From Clostridiales bacterium (lineage in GTDB: Bacteria > Bacillota > Clostridia > Oscillospirales > Oscillospiraceae): 64,000 nt of DNA. The position numbers and the translations under genes were made by a program. Below the pieces are notes generated by a model. That model saw nothing but the letters and a program-made list of their open reading frames with translations, made no database searches and was not told the DNA's origin. The stretch covers positions 1 to 64,000 of the forward strand of contig SFHJ01000003.1 in the NCBI GenBank assembly GCA_004555655.1, read 5' to 3'. Of this stretch, positions 41,380 through 51,907 are shown piece by piece. The number at the start of each line of letters is the position of its first letter. The first letter of the stretch is position 1.

Positions 41380-42579
41380 TTATGCGAACTTCTCTTCCAG
41401 CCGCGCGCGCACAGCCTTGAGGAATGTCAGGCTGTTAACGCCTTTTCGGCCGCAGAGATTCGCCAGATCGCCCGTCATCGTTCCCGCCTTCACGGTGTCA
41501 AGGCAGGCCTTTTCCAGATCGGAAGCAAACTTCTGAAGCCGCTCGTTGCCGTCCAGCTCCCCGCGCTTACCCAGCGCGCCAGACCACGCGAAGATGGTGG
41601 CAATGGGGTTCGACGAGGTCTGCTCGCCCTTTAAATAGCGGTAGTAGTGGCGCGTGATCGTACCGTGCGCGGCCTCATACTCAAAGTTTCCATCGGGCGA
41701 AACGAGCACGCTCGTCATCATGGCGAGGCTTCCGAACGCGGCGGAGACCATGTCGCTCATCACATCGCCGTCGTAGTTCTTGCACGCCCAGATGAAGCCG
41801 CCCTCCGAGCGCATGACACGCGCGACCGCGTCGTCGATGAGCGTGTAGAAATACGTGATTCCGGCGGCCTCAAACTTGGCCTTATATTCCTCATCAAAGA
41901 TACGCTGGAAAATCAGCTTGAACGTCTGGTCGTACTGCTTTGAGATCGTGTCCTTGGCCGAGAACCACAGATCCTGCTTCGTGGCAAGGGCAAAGTTGAA
42001 GCACGATCTTGCAAACGACTCGATGGACGAATCCTTGTTGTAGATGCCCTGCAGCACGCCCGGGCACTCAAAATCATACACCGTCTGCGAAAATTCAGTG
42101 CCGTCAATGCCCTTAAAGCTCAGCGTCGCCGTACCGGGGCACGGTACACGGTACTCGGTGCCCTTATACAAATCGCCATAGGCGTGACGCGCGATGGTGA
42201 TGGGCTTTTTCCATGTCGGCACATACGCCGGGATCATGCCCGTGAGAATCGGCGCGCGGAAGACCGTGCCGTCCAAAATTGCGCGGATGGTCCCGTTGGG
42301 GCTTTTCCACATCTGCTTAAGGTGGTATTCCTCCATGCGCTGCGCGTTCGGGGTGATGGTGGCGCACTTGACGCCCACATGCAGGCGCTTGACGGCGTTC
42401 GCAGCGTCCACGGTGATCTGATCACCGGTGGCATCGCGGCTCACAAGCCCAAGGTCATAGTATTCCGTTTTCAGGTCGATAAACGGCAGCAGCAGCTCTT
42501 CCTTGATCTCCTTCCAGAGAATGCGGGTCATTTCGTCGCCGTCCATCTCGACGATGGGGTTCATTTTGATTTTCTCCAT
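41380..42579 (-). CDS. icd: NADP-dependent isocitrate dehydrogenase (eukaryotic-type homodimer)
   Basis: A 399-residue enzyme of the subfamily shared with mitochondrial/cytosolic IDH: NPIVEMDGDEMTRILWKEIK at the start, TPNAQRMEEYHLKQMWKSPN, SPNGTIRAILDGTVFR (substrate loop) and IWACKNYDGDVMSDMV with metal-binding Asp residues. EAAHGTITRHYYRYLKGEQT is typical of the NADP-type. It makes 2-oxoglutarate, NADPH and CO2. Its start is 1 base after the aconitase stop, so it is cotranscribed with it. Together with citrate synthase this is the oxidative half of the TCA cycle, most likely for glutamate synthesis. Confidence 0.97.
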   Translation of the reverse strand: MEKIKMNPIVEMDGDEMTRILWKEIKEELLLPFIDLKTEYYDLGLVSRDATGDQITVDAANAVKRLHVGVKCATITPNAQRMEEYHLKQMWKSPNGTIRAILDGTVFRAPILTGMIPAYVPTWKKPITIARHAYGDLYKGTEYRVPCPGTATLSFKGIDGTEFSQTVYDFECPGVLQGIYNKDSSIESFARSCFNFALATKQDLWFSAKDTISKQYDQTFKLIFQRIFDEEYKAKFEAAGITYFYTLIDDAVARVMRSEGGFIWACKNYDGDVMSDMVSAAFGSLAMMTSVLVSPDGNFEYEAAHGTITRHYYRYLKGEQTSSNPIATIFAWSGALGKRGELDGNERLQKFASDLEKACLDTVKAGTMTGDLANLCGRKGVNSLTFLKAVRARLEEKFA

Positions 42580-42580
42580 A

Positions 42581-44818
42581 TCACTTGGTCTCCTTTTTGC
42601 TGTTTGCCGCGTAGAAGTTCATCAGACATCCGTCCAGCAGAATCTGCCGCTCATCGTCCGTCAGCTCCGGCAGGTGCAGAAGGATATCCTCCGCGCCATC
42701 TTTTGTAATAACAGTAGCGGGCACGTCCTTTGCTCCCATTTCGATAGCCGCGCGGATACCGGGTACAAAGATATAGTCGTCGCACGAATAGTCAAACGCA
42801 CGATCTTCGTCGATGGTGAAGGGCATCATGCCCCAGTTGATGCAGTTCGAGCGGTAGCGCTTGGTGGCAAACTCATAGCAGATGTTCGCGCATCCGCCAA
42901 GCACCCGCTGGCACGACGCGGCCTGCTCTCTGGCTGAGCCGTCGCCAGGCTTGTTCGCAAAAATGACCGAGCCGATCTGCGTATCTTTGAGCACGCCGGC
43001 AGAAATACCTGCACGCGCAAGCGCGTCCAATGTCTCCTGTCCCGGCTTTCCCGCCGCGCGCGAATCTTCCAGCCCGCGGATTTTCCCGGTTCTAGCCACA
43101 TACTGCGGTTCGCGGCGTGAGAGCGCAAATGTCGCCAGCTTCATGGGGTTAGAGCGGTAAGACGAAGTCTCGCCCGATGGGATCAGCTCGTCTGTGGTGG
43201 TCACGGGGTCGTGGATGACGCAGGCCAGCTTCATGAGAAGATTCTCTTTGAGTGCCGGAATCTTCGGCCATTCGGTGATGTTCGGCCCCAGAATCAGTTC
43301 GGCGTTTTCATCCGCCTTGCCGAAGCCAAAATAGCAGCGCTTTTCATACACGCTCTTATCGAACTGGTACGCATGCGGGGCCGGTTGTGTGTAGTCGATC
43401 TCGGTCGCAGCCGTCAAAACGCCGTGGTTTCTCGCCGTCGCCGCAATCGAGCGCGCGTCCATCAGCACCACGCCCGCCAGCTGACCGTTTGCCGGCTTCG
43501 AGCCTTCGCGGTTCGGGAAGTTGCGTGTAGTATGGCGGATGGAAAGGCCGTTGTTGGCCGGTACGTCTCCGGCGCCAAAGCACGGGCCGCAGAAGCAGGG
43601 CTTGAACAGCGCGCCGGCTTCCAGCAGCTTTTCCTGCACGCCGTCCCGGATGAGCTGCAGATTGACCGGCACCGACGGCGGATAGACGGAGAGCGAAAAA
43701 TAACCGTTTCCGACGTCATGTCCGTCAAGAATTGCTGCAGCCTCGGCAATGTTGTCGTACATGCCGCCAGAGCAGCCGGCGATCACGCCCTGATCGACCC
43801 GGAGCTTGTCATCTTTCAGCTTGTCGGTGAGTTTGAGCTCCGCCTTGCCGCCGAACTGCTCAAGCGCCAGAAGCTCCGTCTGGCGCAGAATATCCGCGCC
43901 GTTTTCCTGCAGCTGACGAATGGTGAAGGCCCGTGAGGGATGGAACGGCAGCGCCGCCATCGGCTCGATTTCGGAAAGATCGATCTCGATCACGCGGTCA
44001 TACTGTGCGCCTTCTTCCGGTTCGAGCTTCTGATAAGCATCTGCGCGGCCATGCGCGGCCAGATACTCCTCTACTTTTTCGTCCGTCTGCCAGATGGAGG
44101 ACAGGCACGCCGTCTCGGTGGTCATGACGTCGATGCCGATGCGGTAGTCCATCGGGAGCTTCGCCACACCGGGGCCTGCAAATTCCAGCACACGGTTTTT
44201 TACAAAGCCGTTGTCATACACCGCGCCGCACAGCGCGATTGCCACATCGTGCGGGCCCACACCGCGGTTGGGCGTACCGGTGAGATACACCAGCACGACC
44301 TCAGGCATGGCGATATCGTATGTATTGCTGAGCAGCTGCTTGACAATCTCCGGGCCGCCCTCGCCCACGCCCATCGTGCCCAGCGCGCCGTAGCGCGTGT
44401 GGCTGTCAGAGCCCAGGATCATGCGCCCGCAGCCGGTCATCATCTCTCTTGCGTACTGGTGGATGACCGCCTGATTGGCAGGCACATAGATGCCGCCGTA
44501 TTTCTTCGCCGCGGACAGGCCGAACACGTGGTCGTCCTCATTGATCGTGCCGCCCACAGCACAGAGGCTGTTGTGGCAGTTGGTCATCACATACGGCACT
44601 GGAAAGCGCGTAAGACCGCTGGCCTTGGCCGTCTGAATAATGCCGACATATGTGATGTCGTGTGAGATCAGACTGTCAAATTTGATGCGCAGCTGCGTAT
44701 CAGTGCCGCTGTTGTGGCTGTGCAGAATCCTCCAGGCAATGGTGCCTTCTTTTCTGCCGTCCGTTCCGGCAACGGGTCTTCCTCCGCGCCATACGGCTGT
44801 ATCTTTGCTGAGTTGCAT
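42581..44818 (-). CDS. Aconitate hydratase
   Basis: A 745-residue [4Fe-4S] hydratase interconverting citrate and isocitrate. Landmarks: LGSDSHTRYGALGTMGVGEG, VIAGCSGGMYDNIAEAA (the first cluster Cys region), and CFCGPCFGAGDVPANNG (the CxxC pair), followed by NFPNREGSKPANGQLAG. The C-terminal swivel domain (about 530-740) has SVIFANKPGDGSAREQAASC and GCANICYEFATKRYRSNCIN. Length fits the aconitase/hydratase subgroup of anaerobes. Divergent from citrate synthase and first gene of the acn-icd operon. Confidence 0.93.
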   Translation of the reverse strand: MQLSKDTAVWRGGRPVAGTDGRKEGTIAWRILHSHNSGTDTQLRIKFDSLISHDITYVGIIQTAKASGLTRFPVPYVMTNCHNSLCAVGGTINEDDHVFGLSAAKKYGGIYVPANQAVIHQYAREMMTGCGRMILGSDSHTRYGALGTMGVGEGGPEIVKQLLSNTYDIAMPEVVLVYLTGTPNRGVGPHDVAIALCGAVYDNGFVKNRVLEFAGPGVAKLPMDYRIGIDVMTTETACLSSIWQTDEKVEEYLAAHGRADAYQKLEPEEGAQYDRVIEIDLSEIEPMAALPFHPSRAFTIRQLQENGADILRQTELLALEQFGGKAELKLTDKLKDDKLRVDQGVIAGCSGGMYDNIAEAAAILDGHDVGNGYFSLSVYPPSVPVNLQLIRDGVQEKLLEAGALFKPCFCGPCFGAGDVPANNGLSIRHTTRNFPNREGSKPANGQLAGVVLMDARSIAATARNHGVLTAATEIDYTQPAPHAYQFDKSVYEKRCYFGFGKADENAELILGPNITEWPKIPALKENLLMKLACVIHDPVTTTDELIPSGETSSYRSNPMKLATFALSRREPQYVARTGKIRGLEDSRAAGKPGQETLDALARAGISAGVLKDTQIGSVIFANKPGDGSAREQAASCQRVLGGCANICYEFATKRYRSNCINWGMMPFTIDEDRAFDYSCDDYIFVPGIRAAIEMGAKDVPATVITKDGAEDILLHLPELTDDERQILLDGCLMNFYAANSKKETK

Positions 44819-44852
44819 GTCCTCTCGCCGCCTTTATATTATCGTTGAGACC

Positions 44853-45010
44853 AGTATAGCAGGTGTTCTCAAAATACGCAAGATAGTATGCAAGTTTTTT
44901 TACTAAACTTGCAGTTTAATTTAGATATAGCGAGATCAGAATTAAAAAACGGTTTAGTTTTGAAGGAAAACAAAATAGTACTTGCATTTTTGCTGGATAT
45001 CCTGTAGAAT
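44853..45010. promoter_or_regulatory. Divergent promoters and shared palindrome between aconitase and citrate synthase
   Basis: Minus strand (acn): TTGCGT (44876-44881) and TATACT (44853-44858), 17-base spacer. Plus strand (gltA): TTGCAT (44982-44987) and TAGAAT (45005-45010), 17-base spacer. Between them lies the perfect palindrome TAAACTTGCAGTTTA (44904-44918) and related TTTAG-rich motifs, including GGTTTAGTTTTG (44951-44962). This is where a shared citrate- or carbon-status regulator would bind; none is encoded nearby. Confidence 0.7.
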
Positions 45011-45038
45011 AGGGAAAAAATCAGAGGAGGTACGCGTG

Positions 45039-46397
45039 ATGTCAGAACACAATGCGCTGCTGGAAAGCTATATCAGAAGTCTTGGAGCGAATATTGCAGC
45101 CGAGTATGCACTCACACCGGAGGCCTATCAGGACCAGTCCATCAAGCGCGGGCTGCGCAACGCCGACGGAACAGGCGTCGTCATCGGCATCAGCCACATC
45201 GGCAGCGTGCAGGGCTACTATATTGAAGACGGCGTGCGCGTACCCATGCCCGGCCGGCTCTACTACCGCGGCATCAGCGTCGAAGACATTGTCGAGGCGC
45301 ACCAGCAGGCGGGCACATTCGGCTATGAAGAGGTTTCGTATTTGCTGCTGCTCGGCAAGCTCCCCACACGGCTGCAGCAGCAGCAGTTCAACCAGATCCT
45401 TGCCTCTGCGCGCCAGATGCCCGCCGGCTTCACCGAGGACATCATCCTGAAAGCGCCCAGCCGCGATATCATGAACCAGCTTGCGCGCAGCGTCCTCGCA
45501 CTCTACAGCTATGACGATGCGGCCGACGACACGTCGGCGGAAAACATTCTGCGCCAGTCCATTGAGCTCATCAGCCGCTTCCCTCTCATTGCGGCCAACG
45601 CCTATGCCGCACAGCGGCACTACTTCGGCGGAGAATCGCTGTATCTGCACTATCCCTCGCCCGACCTCTCGGTCGCAGAAAACCTGCTGCGCATGACGCG
45701 CGCCGACACCAGCTACACCATGGAGGAGGCACACCTGCTCGATCTGATGCTCATTCTGCATGCCGAGCATTCCAGCAACAACTCCACCTTCGTCTGCCGC
45801 GCCATTTCGTCCTCCGGCACCGACACCTACAGCGCCATTGCCGGCGCGGTCGGCTCGCTCAAGGGACCGCTGCACGGCGGCGCGAACGCGCGCGTGCTGA
45901 AGATGTTCCGCGATATCAAGTCCAACGTGGGCGAAGCTCCGACCGATGCAGCGCTGGGCGCATACCTCGACCGGATACTGGACGGCGAAGCAAACGACCG
46001 TTCGGGCAAGATTTACGGTCTTGGCCACGCAATCTACACCATGAGTGACCCGCGTGCCATCATCATCCAGCGCTATGCCGCCAGACTGGCCGAAATAAAA
46101 GGGCGGCTCGGCGATCTCGAGCTCATGGAGCGCGTGGAAAAGCTCGGTATTGAAAAAATCATGGCGCGCAAGCACCAGTCGATCCCCATGTGCGCCAATG
46201 TTGACATGTACTCGGGTCTGATTTACAACATGCTGGGCATCCCCGAAGATCTGTATACGCCGCTGTTTGCCAGTGCGCGCATCGCGGGCTGGTGCGCGCA
46301 CCGGCTCGAGGAGGTACTCACCGGAAACCGTATCATGCGTCCTGCTTACCGCTCCGCACTGAGAAAACAGCCCTATATCCCCATCGAGGCGCGGTAA
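45039..46397 (+). CDS. gltA: Citrate synthase
   Basis: A 452-residue citrate synthase. Landmarks: RGISVEDIVEAHQQAGTFGY, the catalytic His segment LILHAEHSSNNSTFVCRAIS, GPLHGGANARVLKMF, and the second His in YGLGHAIYTMSDPRA. The C-terminus holds the third catalytic residue region in ANVDMYSGLIYNMLGIP. AGAGGAGGTACGCGTG precedes the ATG; a GTG one codon earlier is also possible. It condenses acetyl-CoA and oxaloacetate and supplies the divergent aconitase-icd operon. Confidence 0.96.
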   Translation: MSEHNALLESYIRSLGANIAAEYALTPEAYQDQSIKRGLRNADGTGVVIGISHIGSVQGYYIEDGVRVPMPGRLYYRGISVEDIVEAHQQAGTFGYEEVSYLLLLGKLPTRLQQQQFNQILASARQMPAGFTEDIILKAPSRDIMNQLARSVLALYSYDDAADDTSAENILRQSIELISRFPLIAANAYAAQRHYFGGESLYLHYPSPDLSVAENLLRMTRADTSYTMEEAHLLDLMLILHAEHSSNNSTFVCRAISSSGTDTYSAIAGAVGSLKGPLHGGANARVLKMFRDIKSNVGEAPTDAALGAYLDRILDGEANDRSGKIYGLGHAIYTMSDPRAIIIQRYAARLAEIKGRLGDLELMERVEKLGIEKIMARKHQSIPMCANVDMYSGLIYNMLGIPEDLYTPLFASARIAGWCAHRLEEVLTGNRIMRPAYRSALRKQPYIPIEAR

Positions 46398-46410
46398 TTC
46401 CGACTCTTTG

Positions 46411-46443
46411 CTCCGGCTGCGCAAACGCGCAGCCGGAGTTTTC
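46411..46443 (+). terminator. gltA terminator
   Basis: CTCCGGCTGCGC pairs with GCGCAGCCGGAG (46411-46422 with 46427-46438), AAAC loop, then TTTTC. Confidence 0.9.
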
Positions 46444-46455
46444 ACGAAATTGTGG

Positions 46456-46564
46456 TTGATTTGTGCCGTGGAGCATGGTAGAATATTACCATCAGATCGA
46501 TATTTTGAGACGAGAGCAGAACGAAGGCGGCCGGACACGGCCGGTGTGGTTTCTGCGCTCTTTT
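46456..46564 (+). promoter_or_regulatory. glp operon promoter and leader attenuator (likely GlpP target)
   Basis: Promoter TTGATT (46456-46461), 17 bases, TAGAAT (46479-46484). The leader then has GAGA-CGA-GAGCAG (46507-46519). A terminator hairpin overlaps it: GAG plus GCAGAA (46512-46521) pair with TTCTGC plus CTC (46551-46560), with an inner GGCCG/CGGCC stem, and TTTT follows. The glpP ribosome site comes right after. An antiterminator binding at the GAGA/GAGC site would prevent the hairpin. A related element precedes the next half of the operon. Confidence 0.75.
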
Positions 46565-46582
46565 CATATCAGGAGGTGGATT

Positions 46583-47146
46583 ATGCAGCAGCGTTTTTTC
46601 GACGCGCTTCAGGAAAACCCCATCGTCGCGGCCATCCGCTCCGACGCGGATCTGTCCGACTGCCTTTTGACCGATGTGCGCGTGGTGTTCGTGCTCTATG
46701 GCGACGTGTGCTCCATCTGCGGCATTGTCGAGCACATCAAAGCTGCCGGAAAGCTCGCGGTCGTGCATATCGACCTCATCACGGGTCTGGCCGCCAAGGA
46801 AATTGCGGTTGATTTTCTCAGCCGCAACACCCGCGCCGACGGTGTCATCTCCACGCGCCCGGCGCTCATCCAGCGGGCAAAAGAGCTGGGACTTTTTACG
46901 CTGCTGCGCGTGTTCGTCATTGATTCCAGCGCGCTTTCTTCTGCGCTGAATGCAAAGCAGCTGCGCCCCGACGCGGTGGATATCCTGCCGGGGCTGATGC
47001 CCGGCATCGTCCGCACAGTGCGTGAAAAGACAGGGCTCTGCGTGCTGACTGGCGGGCTTATCACGCAGAAACACGAGATTCTGCAGGCGCTTGACGCCGG
47101 CGCGCTTGCCATTTCCACGACAAACCCCGCCGTATGGCGGATGTAA
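46583..47146 (+). CDS. glpP: Glycerol-3-phosphate-responsive antiterminator
   Basis: A 187-residue RNA-binding antiterminator. Landmarks are NPIVAAIRSDADL, VFVLYGDVCSICGIVEHIKA, VVHIDLITGLAAKEIAVDFL, DGVISTRPALIQRAKELGLF, and DAVDILPGLMPGIV. GlpP with glycerol-3-phosphate binds leader RNA and allows transcription past a terminator of glycerol genes in Bacillus. Here it heads the glp operon and has its own leader attenuator, so it may autoregulate. AGGAGGTGGATT precedes the ATG. Confidence 0.95.
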   Translation: MQQRFFDALQENPIVAAIRSDADLSDCLLTDVRVVFVLYGDVCSICGIVEHIKAAGKLAVVHIDLITGLAAKEIAVDFLSRNTRADGVISTRPALIQRAKELGLFTLLRVFVIDSSALSSALNAKQLRPDAVDILPGLMPGIVRTVREKTGLCVLTGGLITQKHEILQALDAGALAISTTNPAVWRM

Positions 47147-47165
47147 AAACGACAGGAGGGTTTCC

Positions 47166-48662
<1,497 letters not shown>

Positions 48663-48682
48663 CAACCACATACTTGCCCAAA

Positions 48683-48744
48683 GAGAAATGAGCGGGCAGT
48701 CCAGACCCCCTCCACCGGAAGGGGCGTTTGGGCTGCCTGTTTTT
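48683..48744 (+). promoter_or_regulatory. Intra-operon attenuator after glpK (likely second GlpP target)
   Basis: GAGA-AAT-GAGCGG (48683-48695) matches the first leader's GAGA-N3-GAGCRG pattern. A large hairpin overlaps it: GGCAG (48695-48699), CCA (48701-48703) and CCCCCT (48706-48711) pair with AGGGGC, TGG and CTGCC, and TTTTT follows (48740-48744). The next ribosome site is directly downstream. Confidence 0.7.
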
Positions 48745-48764
48745 GTATGCGAAAGGAGAAGAAC

Positions 48765-50198
48765 ATGTACGACGTTGTCATTATCGGTGCCGGTGTGACC
48801 GGCTGCGCCGTGGCGCGTGAGCTCTCGCGCTATCAGCTGCGCGCGTGCGTGCTGGAGCGCTGCGAGGACGTGTGCTGCGGCACATCCAAGGCCAACAGCG
48901 CCATCGTCCACGCGGGCTTCGACGCAAAACACGGCTCGAAAATGGCCGAACTGAATGTACGCGGCAGCCGGCTCATGCCCGAGTTCTGCCGTGAGCTGGA
49001 CGTACCCTACCGGCGCAACGGAAGCCTTGTCGTCTGTATGGACGAGGCCGATCTTCCAAAACTACATGAACTCTATGAAAACGGCCTCAAAAACGGCGTG
49101 GAGCAGCTGGAGATCATAGGTGCTGAAACCCTGCGCACTCTGGAACCCAATATCAGCCTAAATGCCGTCGGCGCGCTCTACGCCCCGACCGGCGGCATCG
49201 TCTGCCCGTTTACGCTCACCATAGCGCTGGCGGAAAACGCGTATGCAAACGGCGTTGCATTCCGGTTCAATACCGAGGTGGCCGCGCTGCACCGGGAAAA
49301 CGGCCTCTGGCATATCCAGACGAACCGCGGCGAAGTTGTGTCGCGCTGCGTGGTGAACGCCGCCGGCGTGTACGCCGATACGCTTCACAATCTGGTGAGC
49401 GAAACGAAGCTGCACATCACGCCCCGGCGCGGCGAGTATATGCTGCTGGACCGAACGGCAGGCGCACATGTCAGCCATACCGTGTTCCAGCTGCCGGGAA
49501 AGCTCGGCAAGGGCGTGCTGGTCAGCCCTACGATCCACGGCAACCTGATCGTCGGGCCAACAGCCGAGGACATCTCCGACCGCGAGGGTACCGACACCAC
49601 GGCAAGCGGCCTTCACGAGCTGGCAGAAAAGGCGCAGCTTGCCGTCTCGGGTCTGCCTTTGCGGCAGGTCATCACCAGCTTTGCCGGGCTTCGCGCACAT
49701 GAAGACGGGCACGAATTTGTGCTCGGCGAAGCAGACGGCGCACCGGGCTTTTTCGACTGCGCGGGCATTGAATCGCCGGGCCTGAGCGCTTCGCCCGCCA
49801 TCGGACAGTTCACCGCAAAGCTGCTGCGCGAGAAGCTGAACCTCGCGGAAAAGCCTGACTTTATCGCCACGCGCGACGGCATACCCGATCCGAAATCACT
49901 CTCGCCGGACGAATACCGCGCGCTCATAGCGCGCCAGCCCGCTTACGGCCAGATCGTCTGCCGCTGTGAGCAGGTCACCGAGGGCGAAATTCTCGACGCC
50001 ATCCGCCGTCCGCTTGGCGCAAAAAGCGTCGACGGCGTGAAGCGCCGCACGCGCGCCGGGATGGGCCGGTGTCAGGCAGGCTTCTGCAGCGTACGCGTGA
50101 TGGAGCTGCTGTCGCGCGAGTTGGGGATTTCCATGGACGCCGTCACAAAATGCGGCGGCGATTCGCGCTACATCACAGGCAAGCTGAAGGAGGGCTGA
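48765..50198 (+). CDS. GlpA-like FAD-dependent glycerol-3-phosphate dehydrogenase
   Basis: A 477-residue FAD enzyme. N-terminal dinucleotide motif VVIIGAGVTGCAVARELSRY, then GIVCPFTLTIALAENA and VNAAGVYADTLHNLVSE (DAO fold). The C-terminal ~100 residues are a BFD-like [2Fe-2S] domain with CRCEQVTEGEI and GMGRCQAGFC. This matches the GlpA type of anaerobic glycerol-3-phosphate dehydrogenase; it oxidises G3P to dihydroxyacetone phosphate and passes electrons on. It is immediately followed by a second FAD enzyme and a DUF1667 protein, which together replace GlpB/GlpC. AAAGGAGAAGAAC precedes the start. Confidence 0.92.
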   Translation: MYDVVIIGAGVTGCAVARELSRYQLRACVLERCEDVCCGTSKANSAIVHAGFDAKHGSKMAELNVRGSRLMPEFCRELDVPYRRNGSLVVCMDEADLPKLHELYENGLKNGVEQLEIIGAETLRTLEPNISLNAVGALYAPTGGIVCPFTLTIALAENAYANGVAFRFNTEVAALHRENGLWHIQTNRGEVVSRCVVNAAGVYADTLHNLVSETKLHITPRRGEYMLLDRTAGAHVSHTVFQLPGKLGKGVLVSPTIHGNLIVGPTAEDISDREGTDTTASGLHELAEKAQLAVSGLPLRQVITSFAGLRAHEDGHEFVLGEADGAPGFFDCAGIESPGLSASPAIGQFTAKLLREKLNLAEKPDFIATRDGIPDPKSLSPDEYRALIARQPAYGQIVCRCEQVTEGEILDAIRRPLGAKSVDGVKRRTRAGMGRCQAGFCSVRVMELLSRELGISMDAVTKCGGDSRYITGKLKEG

Positions 50199-50200
50199 GC

Positions 50201-51472
50201 ATGGAGCAGTTTGATATCATCGTCATCGGCGGCGGCCCGGCGGGCCTTGCAGCGGCTATCGCTGCGTATGACGCTGGCGTACACAGCATTCTTGTGCTCG
50301 AGCGTGAAGACCGGCTGGGCGGTATTTTGAACCAGTGCATCCACAACGGCTTCGGCCTGCACACCTTCGGCGAGGAGCTGACCGGCCCTGAGTACGCGCA
50401 GCGCTATATCGACCGGCTCATGGAGCGGAACATCGCATACCGCTGCGGCGCAGCGGTGCTGCACATTTCCCCGGAAAAGACCGTCACCGCAGTCAGCCGC
50501 GCAGACGGGCTCATGACGCTGCAGGCAAATGCGGTCATTCTTGCCATGGGCTGCCGTGAACGCAGCCGCGGCGCACTGAACATCCCGGGCTACCGCCCGG
50601 CAGGCATCTATTCCGCCGGCACAGCGCAGCGGCTCGTGAACATCAATGGTTTGATGCCAGGCAAACGCGTCGTCATTCTCGGCAGCGGCGATATCGGCCT
50701 CATCATGGCGCGGCGGCTGACGCTTGAGGGCGCGAAGGTAGAGGTCGTAGCCGAGCTCATGCCCTACTCCGGCGGGCTCAAGCGCAACATCGTCCAGTGT
50801 CTTGACGACTTCGGTATCCCGCTCAAGCTCAGTCACACGGTCGTTCAGATCGAAGGCAAAGAGCGCGTCTCGGGTGTCGTGATCGCGCAGGTAGACACGC
50901 ACGGCAAGCCCATCGCCGGCACAGAGGAGCACTACGACTGCGATACGCTGCTTCTTTCCTGTGGGCTCATCCCGGAAAACGAGCTCTCGCGTGCGCTCGG
51001 CGTGACGCTCAGCCCTGTGACGAATGGCCCGGTCGTGACCGAGCAGCTGCAGACGTCCGTCCCCGGCGTGTTTGCTGCGGGAAATGTGCTGCATGTACAT
51101 GACCTTGTCGACTTTGTCAGCCAGGAGGCTGCAAGCGCCGGCCGCGCTGCGGCGGCATATGTTGCTGGCGGTTGCATAAAAACGCCGGACGCGGGCGTTG
51201 CCATCATGCTTGGCTCCGGTGTGCGCTACAGCGTTCCGGCGACGGTCGATCCAACGCGCGTCACAGACAATCTCACCATCCGCTTCCGTGTGGGCAGCGT
51301 GATGAAAAACAGGCGCGTGTGCCTGTATCTGAATGACACGCCCGTCCTTCGCAGGAAGCGTCCCGTGATGGCGCCGGGCGAGATGGAACAGTTGGTACTG
51401 ACCGAAGCGATGCTGCAGGAAAGCGCGCCGGTCAAAACAATCCGGATTGAAATTGAGGAGGCGGGGGCATGA
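50201..51472 (+). CDS. FAD/NAD-dependent oxidoreductase partner of the GlpA-like enzyme
   Basis: A 423-residue two-dinucleotide-fold flavoprotein. First motif IIVIGGGPAGLAAAIAAYDA, second motif VVILGSGDIGLIMARRL, and a third block PGVFAAGNVLHVHDLVDFVS of the FAD-binding end. The family is the pyridine nucleotide-disulfide type found beside GlpA and DUF1667 in many clostridia, where it likely passes electrons from G3P oxidation to NAD or another carrier. The CxxC-type redox site of disulfide reductases is absent; the region has LGGILNQCIHNGFGLHTFGE instead. It starts 2 bases after the GlpA-like stop. Confidence 0.9.
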   Translation: MEQFDIIVIGGGPAGLAAAIAAYDAGVHSILVLEREDRLGGILNQCIHNGFGLHTFGEELTGPEYAQRYIDRLMERNIAYRCGAAVLHISPEKTVTAVSRADGLMTLQANAVILAMGCRERSRGALNIPGYRPAGIYSAGTAQRLVNINGLMPGKRVVILGSGDIGLIMARRLTLEGAKVEVVAELMPYSGGLKRNIVQCLDDFGIPLKLSHTVVQIEGKERVSGVVIAQVDTHGKPIAGTEEHYDCDTLLLSCGLIPENELSRALGVTLSPVTNGPVVTEQLQTSVPGVFAAGNVLHVHDLVDFVSQEAASAGRAAAAYVAGGCIKTPDAGVAIMLGSGVRYSVPATVDPTRVTDNLTIRFRVGSVMKNRRVCLYLNDTPVLRRKRPVMAPGEMEQLVLTEAMLQESAPVKTIRIEIEEAGA

Positions 51473-51831
51473 AAAGAGTACTTACCTGCATCGGCTGTCC
51501 GCTTGGCTGCCAGATCACAGTTGAGCTGCATGATGCGCAGATCATATCCGTTACCGGCAACACCTGCCGCCGCGGCAGCGAGTACGCGCGCAAGGAAGTC
51601 ACGAATCCCACGCGCATCGTAACCAGCTCCGTACCTGTGACGGGCAGCTGCGGGCAGACGGCAATGGTCTCGTGCAAGACCGAGCACGACATACCAAAAA
51701 GCAAAGTTTTTGACGTGATTGCAGGCCTGAAAACCGTCCGCGTGCAAGCGCCTGTCAAAATCGGCGACGTACTGCTGAAAAATGCTGCGGGCACGGGCGT
51801 CGATGTCATCGCAACAAAAAATGTTTTTTGA
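51469..51831 (+). CDS. DUF1667 protein
   Basis: A 120-residue protein with CIGCPLGCQITVELHD near its N-terminus and a central CRRGSEYARKEVTNPTRI. The four Cys of the two motifs may hold an Fe-S cluster or zinc. Members of this family are found only with the GlpA-like/FAD pair, so it is probably an electron-transfer or assembly subunit. It overlaps the preceding gene by 4 bases (ATGA). Confidence 0.92.
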   Translation: MKRVLTCIGCPLGCQITVELHDAQIISVTGNTCRRGSEYARKEVTNPTRIVTSSVPVTGSCGQTAMVSCKTEHDIPKSKVFDVIAGLKTVRVQAPVKIGDVLLKNAAGTGVDVIATKNVF

Positions 51832-51907
51832 ATCCGGAGCATATTTTCTTTCCTGCGTGGCATGCTATTGCTGCGGATTTCCGCAATCCAAATTTGGAGG
51901 ACGTAAC

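Noticed and set aside
45042..46538. 498-codon open frame antisense to citrate synthase
   Set aside because: Shadow frame; the sense gene has all citrate synthase motifs.
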